Origin: Streptomyces sp. Y2F8-2
Lineage (GTDB): Bacteria > Actinomycetota > Actinomycetes > Streptomycetales > Streptomycetaceae
DNA: 64,000 nt
Assembly: GCF_014905555.1 (NCBI RefSeq)
Contig: NZ_BNGS01000006.1
Coordinates: 310,001 to 374,000 of the forward strand
Direction: 5' to 3'
Position 1 is the first letter of the stretch, and each line of letters begins with the position of its first letter. This document shows positions 40,053 to 48,795 of this stretch, one piece after another. Under the pieces are notes generated by a model. It searched no databases. It saw only the letters and a program-made list of their open reading frames with translations, and was not told where the DNA came from. The position numbers and the translations under genes were made by a program.

Positions 40053-41918
40053 CTACTCGGTGCTTTGAACCACTGCCAACAGAGCCCCAACCTCGACCTG
40101 CTGGCCAAGAGCGGTGTGCAGGGCCGTGACCGTCCCCGTGGCCGGGGCTGTGATCTTGTGTTCCATCTTCATCGCCTCCAGCCAGAGCAGGGGCTGCCCG
40201 GCCTGTACCGTCGCGCCGGCCGTCAGCCCCTCCGCGATCCGTACGACCGTGCCGGGCATCGGGGCCAGCAGGGAGCCCGGGGCGTGGGCCGCCGTGGGTT
40301 CGTGGAAGCGGGGCAGGGCCGACAGGGCCGTCGAGCCGACGTACACCTCGTCGCCGTAGCGGGCCACCGGGAACCTCCGGCGTACGCCGTCCACCTCGAG
40401 GATCACCAGGTGCGCGTCCGCGTGCACCACCCGCGCCCCGTCCGCCGTCAGGCCGCCGCGCGTGTGCCGGTAGCGGACCTCGTGCTCCTCGCCCGCCATG
40501 CGGTACCGCTTGGTCTGCGGCTGCGAGGGCAGGTTGCGCCAGCCGCCGAACCGTGAGCGGCCGTGGGCGTCCGCGAGAGCGGCGGCCAGGGGGGCGTACG
40601 GTTCGGGGGCGGATTCCGTGAGGACGGCGAGGTGGCGGTCGTAGAAGCCGGTGTCCATCCGCGCCGCCGTGAACTCCTCGTGACGCAGGGAGCGCACCAG
40701 CAGGTCCCGGTTCGTCACCGGGCCGTGGATCTCGGCGCGCTCCAGGGCCCCCGCCAGCTTCCGGATCGCCTCCGCGCGGGTGGGGGCGTGGGCGACGGCC
40801 TTGGCGAGCATGGGGTCGTAGTGGACGCCGATGGTGTCGCCGTCCGTGTATCCCGTGTCGAGGCGTACCCCGGGTACGGCGATGCGGTGGAGGGTGCCGG
40901 TCTGCGGGGCCCAGTCCCGGGCCGGGTCCTCGGCGTAGAGGCGGGCCTCGATCGCGTGCCCCCGCGCGAGGGGCGGCTCGTCGTCCAGTACCGCGCCTTC
41001 CGCGACCCGGATCTGCAGGGCCACCAGGTCGATCCCGAACACCTCCTCGGTAACGGGGTGTTCCACCTGGAGACGGGTGTTCATCTCCAGGAAGTGCGCC
41101 CTGTCCCCGTCGACCAGGAACTCGACCGTGCCCGCGCCCACGTAGTCGACGGCACGGGCGGCCCGTACGGCCATCGAACGCAGGGATTCCTCGATTTCGG
41201 GGGTCAGTCCGGGTGCGGGGGCCTCCTCGATCACTTTCTGGTGGCGGCGCTGGAGGGAGCAGTCCCGGGTGCCGAGCGCCCACACCGTGCCGTGGGTGTC
41301 GGCGAGGATCTGCACCTCGACGTGGCGTCCGCCCTCGACGTACGGCTCGATGAACACCTCGTCGTCGCCGAAGGCGCCGCGTGCCTCCGCACGTGCGGCC
41401 GTCAGTTCGGCGTCCAGGTCGGCCAGTCGCCGTACGATCCGCATGCCGCGTCCGCCGCCGCCCGCCGCCGCCTTCACCAGGACCGGGAGGTCGGCGTCCG
41501 TCACGGAGGTGAGCGGCTCGAGGCCCATCAGCTTCTTCGCGCGTGTCTTGGACGCCATCGCCTCGATCGCCTCCGGCGGCGGCCCGATCCACACCAGGCC
41601 CGCGTCCCGCACGGCGCGCGCGAGGTCGGCGTTCTCGGAGAGGAAGCCGTAGCCGGGGTGCACGGCGTCGGCGCCGGCCGCGAGGGCGGCCTCGACGATC
41701 AGGTCACCGCGCAGATAGGTGTCGGCAGGTGCCGCGCCCGGGAGGCGTACGGCCGCGTCGGCCACGCGCGCGTGGAGCGCGTTCTCGTCGGCGTCCGAGT
41801 GCACGGCGACCGTACGGATGCCCAGGTCGCGGCAGGTGCGGGCGATGCGGCAGGCGATCTCGCCGCGGTTCGCCACCAGGACGGAAGTAATCACGGGCAT
41901 CGAGGGCATCGGGGGCAT
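40053..41918 (-). CDS. Acyl-CoA carboxylase alpha subunit (biotin carboxylase + biotin carrier)
   Basis: 621 aa. Biotin carboxylase domain (VLVANRGEIACRIARTCRDLGI; ATP loop VKAAAGGGGRGMRIV; catalytic FLEMNTRLQVEHPVTE) residues 10-450, then a linker and a C-terminal biotinyl domain with the biotinylated Lys in EAMKMEH. It makes carboxybiotin from bicarbonate and ATP and hands it to the beta subunit encoded upstream. Start ATG 41916-41918 (MPPMPSMPVITS), GAGG 5-8 nt before. Third in coupling order of the operon; acceptor may be methylcrotonyl-, geranyl- or propionyl-CoA-like. Confidence 0.93.
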   Translation of the reverse strand: MPPMPSMPVITSVLVANRGEIACRIARTCRDLGIRTVAVHSDADENALHARVADAAVRLPGAAPADTYLRGDLIVEAALAAGADAVHPGYGFLSENADLARAVRDAGLVWIGPPPEAIEAMASKTRAKKLMGLEPLTSVTDADLPVLVKAAAGGGGRGMRIVRRLADLDAELTAARAEARGAFGDDEVFIEPYVEGGRHVEVQILADTHGTVWALGTRDCSLQRRHQKVIEEAPAPGLTPEIEESLRSMAVRAARAVDYVGAGTVEFLVDGDRAHFLEMNTRLQVEHPVTEEVFGIDLVALQIRVAEGAVLDDEPPLARGHAIEARLYAEDPARDWAPQTGTLHRIAVPGVRLDTGYTDGDTIGVHYDPMLAKAVAHAPTRAEAIRKLAGALERAEIHGPVTNRDLLVRSLRHEEFTAARMDTGFYDRHLAVLTESAPEPYAPLAAALADAHGRSRFGGWRNLPSQPQTKRYRMAGEEHEVRYRHTRGGLTADGARVVHADAHLVILEVDGVRRRFPVARYGDEVYVGSTALSALPRFHEPTAAHAPGSLLAPMPGTVVRIAEGLTAGATVQAGQPLLWLEAMKMEHKITAPATGTVTALHTALGQQVEVGALLAVVQSTE

Positions 41919-41925
41919 CAGGGCC

Positions 41926-43524
41926 TCACATCCGGAAGACGCCGAATCCGCCACGCGCGCCCTGGTAGGGCGCGGTGTGGATCGCGGACAGGCACAGGCC
42001 GAGGACGGTGCGGGTGTCGCGCGGGTCGATGACCCCGTCGTCGTACAGCCGCCCGGAGAGGAACATCGGCAGGGACTCGGATTCGATCTGCTGCTCCACC
42101 ATGGCGCGCAGGGCGGCGTCGGCGTCCTCGTCGTACGGCTGTCCCTTGGCCGCCGCCGACTGCCGGGCGACGATCGACAGGACGCCCGCGAGCTGCTGGG
42201 GGCCCATGACCGCCGACTTGGCGCTGGGCCAGGCGAACAGGAAGCGCGGGTCGTAGGCCCGTCCGCACATGCCGTAGTGCCCGGCGCCGTACGAGGCGCC
42301 CATCAGGACGGACAGGTGCGGCACCGTCGAATTGCTGACGGCGTTGATCATCATCGCGCCGTGCTTGATGATGCCGCCCTGCTCGTACTCCTTGCCGACC
42401 ATGTAGCCGGTGGTGTTGTGCAGGAAGAGGAGCGGGATGTCGCGCTGGTTGGCGAGCTGGATGAACTGGGCCGCCTTCTGGGACTCCTCGCTGAACAGCA
42501 CCCCCTGGGCGTTCGCCAGGATGCCGACCGGGTAGCCGTGCAGGGCCGCCCATCCGGTGCACAGGCTGGTCCCGTACAGCGGTTTGAACTCGTCGAAGTC
42601 GGAGGCGTCGACGATGCGGGCGATGACCTCGCGCGGGTCGAAGGGCACCTTGAGGTCGCCGGGCACGATCCCGAGGAGTTCCTCCGGGTCGTACTTCGGA
42701 GGGGCCGCCGGACCCGGGTCGGCGTACGCCTTGCGGTGGTTCAGGCGGGCGACCACGCGACGGGCCTGCCGGATCGCGTCCTGCTCGTCGACCGCGTAGT
42801 GGTCGGCGAGGCCCGACACGCGCGCGTGCATCTCGGCGCCGCCCAGGGACTCGTCGTCGCTCTCCTCGCCGGTGGCCATCTTCACCAGCGGCGGCCCGCC
42901 GAGGAACACCTTGGCGCGCTCCTTGACCATGATCACGTGGTCGGACATGCCGGGGATGTACGCGCCCCCGGCCGTGGAGTTGCCGAAGACGACCGCGAGG
43001 GTCGGGATGCCGGCGGCGGACAGGCGGGTCAGGTCCCGGAAGATGGCGCCCCCGGGGATGAAGATCTCCTTCTGGGACGGCAGGTCGGCGCCCCCCGACT
43101 CCACGAGGCTGATGCAGGGCAGCCGGTTGGCGAGCGCGATGTCGTTGGCGCGCAGGGCCTTCTTCAGGCTCCACGGGTTGCTGGCGCCGCCCCGCACGGT
43201 GGGGTCGTTGGCGGTGATCAGGCACTCGACGCCCTCGACCACCCCGATGCCGGTGACGAGGGAGGCGCCGACCGTGTAGTCGCTGCCCCAGGCCGCCAGC
43301 GGGGACAGTTCGAGGAACGGTGTGTCGGGGTCGAGGAGGAGTTCGATGCGCTCACGGGCGAGCAGCTTGCCGCGTGCCCGGTGGCGGGCGACGTACTTCT
43401 CGCCGCCGCCCGCCAGCGCCTTGGCGTGCTCGGCGTCCAGCTCGGCGAGCTTGGCGAGCATGGCGTCGCGGTGGGCGAGGAAGTCGGGGCTGTGGGGGTC
43501 CAGCGCCGACGACAGCACGGTCAC
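41926..43524 (-). CDS. Acyl-CoA carboxylase beta subunit (carboxyltransferase)
   Basis: 532 aa. Carboxyltransferase domains: acyl-CoA site LVESGGADLPSQKEIFIPGG, oxyanion-forming GNSTAGGAYIPGMSDH, FLGGPPLVKMATGE, and the biotin-site half FLHNTTGYMVGKEYEQGGIIKHGAMM. The pattern is that of methylcrotonoyl-CoA/geranyl-CoA carboxylases rather than propionyl-CoA carboxylase. GTG 43522-43524 overlaps the stop of the AtuA-like gene by 4 bp; the stop is 7 bp from the start of the alpha subunit gene. Confidence 0.92.
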   Translation of the reverse strand: MTVLSSALDPHSPDFLAHRDAMLAKLAELDAEHAKALAGGGEKYVARHRARGKLLARERIELLLDPDTPFLELSPLAAWGSDYTVGASLVTGIGVVEGVECLITANDPTVRGGASNPWSLKKALRANDIALANRLPCISLVESGGADLPSQKEIFIPGGAIFRDLTRLSAAGIPTLAVVFGNSTAGGAYIPGMSDHVIMVKERAKVFLGGPPLVKMATGEESDDESLGGAEMHARVSGLADHYAVDEQDAIRQARRVVARLNHRKAYADPGPAAPPKYDPEELLGIVPGDLKVPFDPREVIARIVDASDFDEFKPLYGTSLCTGWAALHGYPVGILANAQGVLFSEESQKAAQFIQLANQRDIPLLFLHNTTGYMVGKEYEQGGIIKHGAMMINAVSNSTVPHLSVLMGASYGAGHYGMCGRAYDPRFLFAWPSAKSAVMGPQQLAGVLSIVARQSAAAKGQPYDEDADAALRAMVEQQIESESLPMFLSGRLYDDGVIDPRDTRTVLGLCLSAIHTAPYQGARGGFGVFRM

Positions 43525-45221
43525 AGGAGGGCCTCCGGTATCTCCAGGTGGCGGGCGCGCAGCCATTCGCCGAGGCCCTTGGCCTGCGGGTCGAACCGGT
43601 GCCGCGCGGCGACGCCCTCGCCGAGGACACCCTCGACGACGAAGTTCAGGGCGCGCAGGTCGGGCAGGACGTGGCGTACGACGGGCAGGCCGGCCGTCTC
43701 CGGGAGCAGTGCGCGGAAGCGGTCGACGGTGAGGGTGTGGGCGAGCCAGCGCCAGGCTTCGTCGGTGCGGACCCAGACGCCGACGTTGGCGCTGCCGCCC
43801 TTGTCGCCGCTGCGGGCGCCTGCGACGAGACCGAGGGGTGCGCGGCGGGTGGGTCCCGGGGGCAGCGGCTCGGGCAGGGGCGGTTCCGGCAGGTCGTCGA
43901 GTATGCGGGTGTTCTGGGCCGGCGGGACGGGGATACGGCGGCCGTCGTGGAGGACCGCCACATGGTCTACGGCACCACGGTCGACGGTGGCCGCTTCGAA
44001 GACTCCATACGGTTCGCCCTTCCCCGGTGGGGCGACCACATGGAAGCCGGGGTAGCTGGCGAGCGCCAGTTCGACGGCGGCGCCGGTGAATGCCCGGCCC
44101 ACCGCCTCCTGGCCCCGGTCCCGTACGACGAGCCGCAGCAGAGCGCTCGCGGTCTCCTCGGTGGGCGCGTCGGGGTGATCGGTGCGCGCGAGTTCCCAGC
44201 GCACTTCCGCAGGACGGGACTTCCCCGCGTCCAGGGCCGCCTCCATCTGCGCCCTCACGAGCGCGGCCTTGGCCTCGATGTCGAGCCCGGTCAGCACGAA
44301 GGTGACCTCGTTGCGGAAGCCGCCGAGCCTGCTCAGGCCGACCTTCAGGGTGGGCGGCGGTGCCTCCCCCCGCACGCCCTCGATCCGCACCCGGTCGGGC
44401 CCCTCCTGGGTGAGTCGGACGGTGTCCAGCCGGGCGGTGACGTCGGGGCCCGCGTACCGGGCGCCGGCCGTCTCGTACAACAGCTGTGCGGTGACCGTGC
44501 CGACGTCCACGACGCCGCCGGTGCCGTCGTGCTTGGTGATGACGCTGCTGCCGTCCTCGTGCAGTTCGGCGAGCGGGAAGCCGGGCCGGTGCAGCCGCTC
44601 GGGCGGATGCTCGGCGAAGAAGGCGTAGTTGCCGCCGGTGGCCTGCGCCCCGCACTCCAGGACGTGCCCGGCGACCACTGCGCCCGCCAGCCGGTCGTAC
44701 TCCTCGGGCCCCCACCCGAAGTGGGCGACGGCAGGCCCGGTGACCAGCGCCGCGTCCGTCACGCGCCCGGTGACCACGACGTCGGCGCCCTCGCGCAGAC
44801 ACGCGGCGATCCCGTGCCCGCCGAGGTAGGCGTGGGCGGTGAGGGCGCCGGGGTTGGACGCGGTGAGGTCGTCGCCCTCGACGTGCGCCACCCGGACGGG
44901 GATGCCGAGGCGTTCCGCCAACTTCCGTACCGCGTCGGCGAGTCCGGCCGGGTTGAGCCCGCCCGCGTTGGTGACGATCCGCACGCCCCGCTCGTGGGCG
45001 AGGCCGAGGCACTCCTCCAACTGGCCGAGGAACGTGCGCGCGTAGCCGCCGCCGGGGTTCTTCAGGCGGTCGCGGCCGAGGATCAGCATGGTCAGTTCGG
45101 CGAGGTAGTCGCCGGCTACGACGTCGAGGGGACCACCGGTGAGCATCTCGCGCAGGGCGTCGAAACGGTCGCCGTAGAAGCCGGAGGCGTTGCCTATGCG
45201 CAGGGGATGCAGGGCCGTCAC
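43521..45221 (-). CDS. AtuA-like (DUF1446) acyclic terpene utilisation family protein
   Basis: 566 aa. N-terminal DUF1446 domain (LRIGNASGFYGDRFDALREML, GGPLDVVAGDYLAELTMLIL, IVTNAGGLNPAGLA, VVTGRVTDAALVTGPAVAHFGW) and the C-terminal AtuA-like ferredoxin-fold domain from about residue 450 (GARSGDKGGSANVGVWVR). In Pseudomonas AtuA belongs to the geraniol/citronellol pathway with geranyl-CoA carboxylase; exact reaction unclear. GTG 45219-45221 overlaps the upstream stop by 4 bp. Its presence with a carboxylase pair argues for an isoprenoid or other branched acyl-CoA route. Confidence 0.9.
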   Translation of the reverse strand: MTALHPLRIGNASGFYGDRFDALREMLTGGPLDVVAGDYLAELTMLILGRDRLKNPGGGYARTFLGQLEECLGLAHERGVRIVTNAGGLNPAGLADAVRKLAERLGIPVRVAHVEGDDLTASNPGALTAHAYLGGHGIAACLREGADVVVTGRVTDAALVTGPAVAHFGWGPEEYDRLAGAVVAGHVLECGAQATGGNYAFFAEHPPERLHRPGFPLAELHEDGSSVITKHDGTGGVVDVGTVTAQLLYETAGARYAGPDVTARLDTVRLTQEGPDRVRIEGVRGEAPPPTLKVGLSRLGGFRNEVTFVLTGLDIEAKAALVRAQMEAALDAGKSRPAEVRWELARTDHPDAPTEETASALLRLVVRDRGQEAVGRAFTGAAVELALASYPGFHVVAPPGKGEPYGVFEAATVDRGAVDHVAVLHDGRRIPVPPAQNTRILDDLPEPPLPEPLPPGPTRRAPLGLVAGARSGDKGGSANVGVWVRTDEAWRWLAHTLTVDRFRALLPETAGLPVVRHVLPDLRALNFVVEGVLGEGVAARHRFDPQAKGLGEWLRARHLEIPEALL

Positions 45222-46012
45222 CGGGCGGCTCCCTTCGCCGGGCGTCCGCTGCCCGGTGGGCCCGCGAAGGCCTGGGCGATGTCCAGCCAGTGGTCGGCGT
45301 CCGGGCCCTCGGCGCGCAGGGCGAGGTCGGCGCGGTGGGCGCGTTGGGTGACCAGGAGGCAGAAGTCGAGGGCGGGTCCGGTGACGCGCTGCGGGGCGTC
45401 TTCGGGGCCGTACGCCCACACGTCCCCGTTCGGAGCGAGGAGTTCGACGCGGAACGGGTCGGCGGGCGCGGGCAGTCCGTGGACCGCGTAGGAGAAGTCG
45501 CGGGTGCGGAATCCGAGCCGGGCGATGTGCCGGAGCCGGGCCGTGGGCGCTGGTGCCACACCGAGCGCGTCCGCCACGTCCAGGCCGTGGGCCCAGGTCT
45601 CCATCAGGCGGGCGGTGGCCATGGAGGCGGTCGACATGGGCGGCCCGTACCAGGGGAAACGGGCGCCGGGCGGTGCCTGGCGCAGGGCCCGGTCGAGCGC
45701 GGCGCGGCCCTCGCGCCACCGGGCGAGCAGGTCGGCGGGCGGGCGCCCGGCTTCCTCGCGTGCCGCCTCGTCGACCCAGGTGCCGGGCGACGCGAGAGCC
45801 TTCTCGACCTCCGTCGCGAAGGCCTCCGGGTCCGTGACGGCCAGCAGGGCGGCGCGGTCCGTCCAGGCGAGGTGCGCGATCTGGTGGGCGATGGTCCAGC
45901 CCTCGGAGGGGGTGTCCAGCGCCCAGCCGTCCTCCCCCAACCGGGCCACCAGTCGGTCGAGTTCCTCGCTCTCCCGGCCCAGGTCGTCGATCACGGACGA
46001 TGCGTCGGACAC
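45218..46012 (-). CDS. TIGR03084-family metal-binding protein
   Basis: 264 aa, DinB/MDMPI-type four-helix bundle. Metal-ligand histidines are seen in TIAHQIAHLAWTDRAALLA and METWAHGLDVADALGV. The family is found in actinobacteria, often with AtuA-like genes, and has no proven function; mycothiol-dependent isomerase or hydrolase chemistry is an inference from the fold. First gene of the eight-gene operon. Start GTG 46010-46012 (VSDASSVIDDLG) with a GAGGGG RBS; the longer frame upstream covers the operator and is rejected. Confidence 0.85.
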   Translation of the reverse strand: MSDASSVIDDLGRESEELDRLVARLGEDGWALDTPSEGWTIAHQIAHLAWTDRAALLAVTDPEAFATEVEKALASPGTWVDEAAREEAGRPPADLLARWREGRAALDRALRQAPPGARFPWYGPPMSTASMATARLMETWAHGLDVADALGVAPAPTARLRHIARLGFRTRDFSYAVHGLPAPADPFRVELLAPNGDVWAYGPEDAPQRVTGPALDFCLLVTQRAHRADLALRAEGPDADHWLDIAQAFAGPPGSGRPAKGAAR

Positions 46013-46356
46013 GATGCGCTCCCCTCGGGGCACGACGGTGTGCGTGGGGAGCATGGCAGCGGGCGGAGAAACAAGCAAGCATGCTTGCATGGATCGCTGA
46101 CGCTCAGGGGGCTCACAGACAGGGACGCCAGGGACAAGCAACACTCAGCTTCCGTGACCGACTGCCAGCAATTCCCAAGGTTTTCACAGCCCCCGTTTGC
46201 AGTTCCTTTCCGTTTTACGGCCCCGGGCCGTGTAGGTTCTTCCGTGTCGGGCGGCGAAGGAATTCCCGGGACAGCCGATCCGGAATTCCCGCCCCACCCG
46301 CCGAGAATTCTCGCACCACTGCACGGCAATATCGAGAAACCCGCAAGGAGACGGAA
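46013..46356. other. Divergent regulatory region
   Basis: Contains the operator palindrome 46075-46088 for the minus-strand operon and the leader of the small Pro/Lys peptide gene. A direct repeat GGAATTCCCG occurs at about 46259 and 46281. A TAGGTT -10-like hexamer is near 46235. No larger gene is supported. Confidence 0.45.
46075..46088. promoter_or_regulatory. Palindromic operator, probably for the operon's TetR
   Basis: GCAAGCATGCTTGC, a perfect 14-bp palindrome, 63 bp upstream of the first gene of the TIGR03084/AtuA operon. A TetR gene closes that operon, which makes this the prime candidate for its site. Confidence 0.65.
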
Positions 46357-46491
46357 ATGAGCTTCAAGAAGCTTGCCCCGCTGCCCCCGAAGCCCAAGGC
46401 CAAGCAGCTCCCGCCCCCGCCGAAGCCGAAGCCGAAGAAGAAGCACCAGCCGAAGCCGCTGCCCAAGCCGCTGCCCGGCCACGACCACTGA
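46357..46491 (+). CDS. 44-aa proline/lysine-rich peptide
   Basis: MSFKKLAPLPPKPKAKQLPP, then PPKPKPKKKHQPKPLPKPLP and GHDH. Composition about 40% Pro and 30% Lys, no hydrophobic signal sequence. The start is supported by a strong RBS (AAGGAG, 46345-46350) 6 nt before the ATG, and the gene is closed by a very strong terminator 15 bp after the stop. The RBS and terminator make it a genuine expressed gene. It resembles proline-rich antimicrobial or nucleic-acid-binding peptides in composition only. An ABC exporter gene starts 123 bp downstream. Confidence 0.7.
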   Translation: MSFKKLAPLPPKPKAKQLPPPPKPKPKKKHQPKPLPKPLPGHDH

Positions 46492-46505
46492 ATCCGGTAA
46501 CCATG

Positions 46506-46538
46506 AAGAGGGCCGACGGGTACACCGTCGGCCCTCTT
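46506..46538 (+). terminator. Rho-independent terminator
   Basis: 14-bp stem from AAGAGGGCCGACGG (46506-46519) and its complement (46525-46538), 5-nt loop, followed by TCGTGCTTTTTC. The strongest intrinsic terminator in the window, ending the small-peptide transcript. Confidence 0.85.
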
Positions 46539-46614
46539 TCGTGCTTTTTCTCGACCGATTGCGGCGGCATTACACAGCCTGCGCCGAGATTGCTCAAAGG
46601 GCCGACCGATCCCC

Positions 46615-48675
46615 GTGACGGAGCCTGTGGGCATGACCGGGACTGACCAGTACGAGGGCCACGAAGACGAGTACGCGGACCACGAGGAGAACGACACCCC
46701 CACGATCCCCGCCCGCACCGCCTTCCGGCGCTTCTGGCCCTTGACCAGGGGCCTGCGGGGCCGGCTGGCGATCGTCTGGGGGTGCACGGTGCTCGCCGCA
46801 CTCGCCGAGACCGCCGCCATCCTGCTGTTCAGCGAGCTCACCGACCACGCGTTGCAGAAGGGCTCGCTGAGCGCGTTCTGGGCGCCGGCCGCCGAGTGGC
46901 TCGTGGTCGCCGTGCTCGGCGCGGCCATCGGGTACGCGGGCAACTCCCTGGCCACCTGGATCACCGAGCGTTTCGTGATGCGGCTGCGCGAGCACGTCTT
47001 CGACCACGTCCAGCAGTTGCCGCCGCACTTCTTCCAACGCCACCGGCAGGGCGACCTGCTGTCCCGGCTGACCAGCGACGTCGAGGCGATCGAGACGATG
47101 GTGGTGTCCGGGCTGGTCGGAGCCGCCTCGGCCGCTTTCAGTGCCGTCTTCTACGCGGCCGCCGCGTTCTGGCTGCGCTGGGACCTCGCGGCGGCGACCT
47201 TCGCACTGGCGCCGCTGTTCTGGCTGGCCGCCCGGCGCTTCTCCGGAAGCATCAAGGCGGTCTCGCGCGAGGGCCGGGTCGCGGACGGCGCGATCACCTC
47301 CGTGGTGGAGGAGTCGCTGGGCAACATCGTGCTCACCCAGGCCTACGACCGCCGTGCCGCCGAGCGGCGGCGGCTCGGGCAGGAGGCGAACGCATGGTTC
47401 CGGGCGTCCGTGCGCTCGGCCCGACTGGGCGAGCTGTACGAGCAACTCGTGCAGGTCATCGAGACGGTGTGCGTGCTCGCGGTGATCGGGCTCGGCGCCT
47501 GGGAGATCTCCGCGGGGCGGATGACGCTCGGCCAGTTGCTCGCGTTCGCGGCCTTCCTCGGCTACCTCTACCCGCCGGTGCGGGGCCTCGCGCAGCTCGG
47601 GCTCACGGTGACGGCCGCGACGGCCGGGGCCGAGCGGCTGATCGAGATCCTGGACGTACGGCCGGCGGTGAGCGATCCGGCGCCTTCGGAGCGGGCGCCG
47701 GTGGGGCGGCCCGACGGGTCGGTGGAGGTGCGGGACGTGTACTTCCGCTACCCGGGGGCGGACCGGATGACGTTGGAGGGACTGTCGTTCTCCGTGCGCC
47801 CTGGCGAGCTGGTGATCATCACCGGACCGAGCGGCGCCGGCAAGTCGACGGTCTCCAAGATGCTGCTGCGCTTCTACGACCCCGACTCCGGCGCGGTGTT
47901 CCTCGACGGAACCCCGATCGGCGGCTTCCCGCTGGCACGGCTGCGCGAGTACATCACGCTGCTGCCGCAGGAGACCCTCGTCCTGCACGACACGGTCCGC
48001 GCGAACATCGCCTGCGGCCGGCCCGGCGCCGGCGAGCAGGCGATCATCGAGGCGGCGCGGGCGGCGGACGCGCACGACTTCATCATGCGGCTGCCCGAGG
48101 GGTACGAGACCAAGGTCGACCCCAACTCCGCCCGGCTGTCCGGCGGTCAGCTGCAGCGGCTCGCGATCGCGCGCGCCATCCTGCGCGACGCGCCCGTCCT
48201 CGTGCTGGACGAGCCGACGACCGGCCTGGACGCGATGGCGGCGCGCCGGGTCGTCAAACCGCTGCGGCGCCTGATGACCGGCCGTACGACGATCATGATC
48301 ACGCACGATCTGAACCTGGCGCCCGACGCCGATCGCATCCTCGTCGTCGACCAGGGACGCATCGTCGAGACGGGCCGCCACGAGGAGCTGCTGGCGCGGG
48401 GCGGGGCGTACTCCCGGCTGCACCGCTCGCAGAACAACGTGAACATGGACACGGCGGAGCTGCGGCTGCCGCTGTTTCCGCAGCCGGCGGAGGTGCCCGC
48501 AGCGGTTCCGGCGGAGTACGCGGCCGGGGCCCCGGCGGGGCAGCAGGCCGGCCGGCCGACACCCGACCCGTACGTGCCGTACGAGTTCCCCGGGGAGTCC
48601 CCCGGGGCCGTGCCCCACCAACTCCCGGACGGCCGCCCGCTCTTCCGCGACGAGCGGCCCTGGCACGGGGGCTGA
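46615..48675 (+). CDS. ABC exporter, fused membrane and ATPase domains
   Basis: 686 aa. N-terminal acidic tail of 40 residues, six membrane helices (about 50-330) and a nucleotide-binding domain: Walker A GPSGAGKST, Q-loop LLPQET, signature LSGGQLQRLAIARA, Walker B VLVLDEPTTGLD, H-loop ITHDL. The C-terminal 75 residues are Pro-rich and unconserved. Half-transporter that should act as a homodimer, exporting a drug, lipid or peptide. GTG 46615; ATG 46633 in frame is an alternative. Lies just after the Pro/Lys peptide gene, but a terminator separates them. Confidence 0.9.
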   Translation: MTEPVGMTGTDQYEGHEDEYADHEENDTPTIPARTAFRRFWPLTRGLRGRLAIVWGCTVLAALAETAAILLFSELTDHALQKGSLSAFWAPAAEWLVVAVLGAAIGYAGNSLATWITERFVMRLREHVFDHVQQLPPHFFQRHRQGDLLSRLTSDVEAIETMVVSGLVGAASAAFSAVFYAAAAFWLRWDLAAATFALAPLFWLAARRFSGSIKAVSREGRVADGAITSVVEESLGNIVLTQAYDRRAAERRRLGQEANAWFRASVRSARLGELYEQLVQVIETVCVLAVIGLGAWEISAGRMTLGQLLAFAAFLGYLYPPVRGLAQLGLTVTAATAGAERLIEILDVRPAVSDPAPSERAPVGRPDGSVEVRDVYFRYPGADRMTLEGLSFSVRPGELVIITGPSGAGKSTVSKMLLRFYDPDSGAVFLDGTPIGGFPLARLREYITLLPQETLVLHDTVRANIACGRPGAGEQAIIEAARAADAHDFIMRLPEGYETKVDPNSARLSGGQLQRLAIARAILRDAPVLVLDEPTTGLDAMAARRVVKPLRRLMTGRTTIMITHDLNLAPDADRILVVDQGRIVETGRHEELLARGGAYSRLHRSQNNVNMDTAELRLPLFPQPAEVPAAVPAEYAAGAPAGQQAGRPTPDPYVPYEFPGESPGAVPHQLPDGRPLFRDERPWHGG

Positions 48676-48738
48676 CGCCGTTCGGCGGCCGGGGGTACAG
48701 GCCCATAACCGCTTCACACACATGACGAAGTCCACTAC

Positions 48739-48752
48739 CCTGGACTTCCAGG
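48739..48752. promoter_or_regulatory. Palindrome upstream of the EamA transporter
   Basis: CCTGGA-CT-TCCAGG, perfect 6-bp arms, 44 bp before the GTG of the transporter gene. Candidate operator. Confidence 0.45.
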
Positions 48753-48795
48753 TACACCAAGCTGCACGATCCCCGCCCAGCACCTGGAAGGCCCC

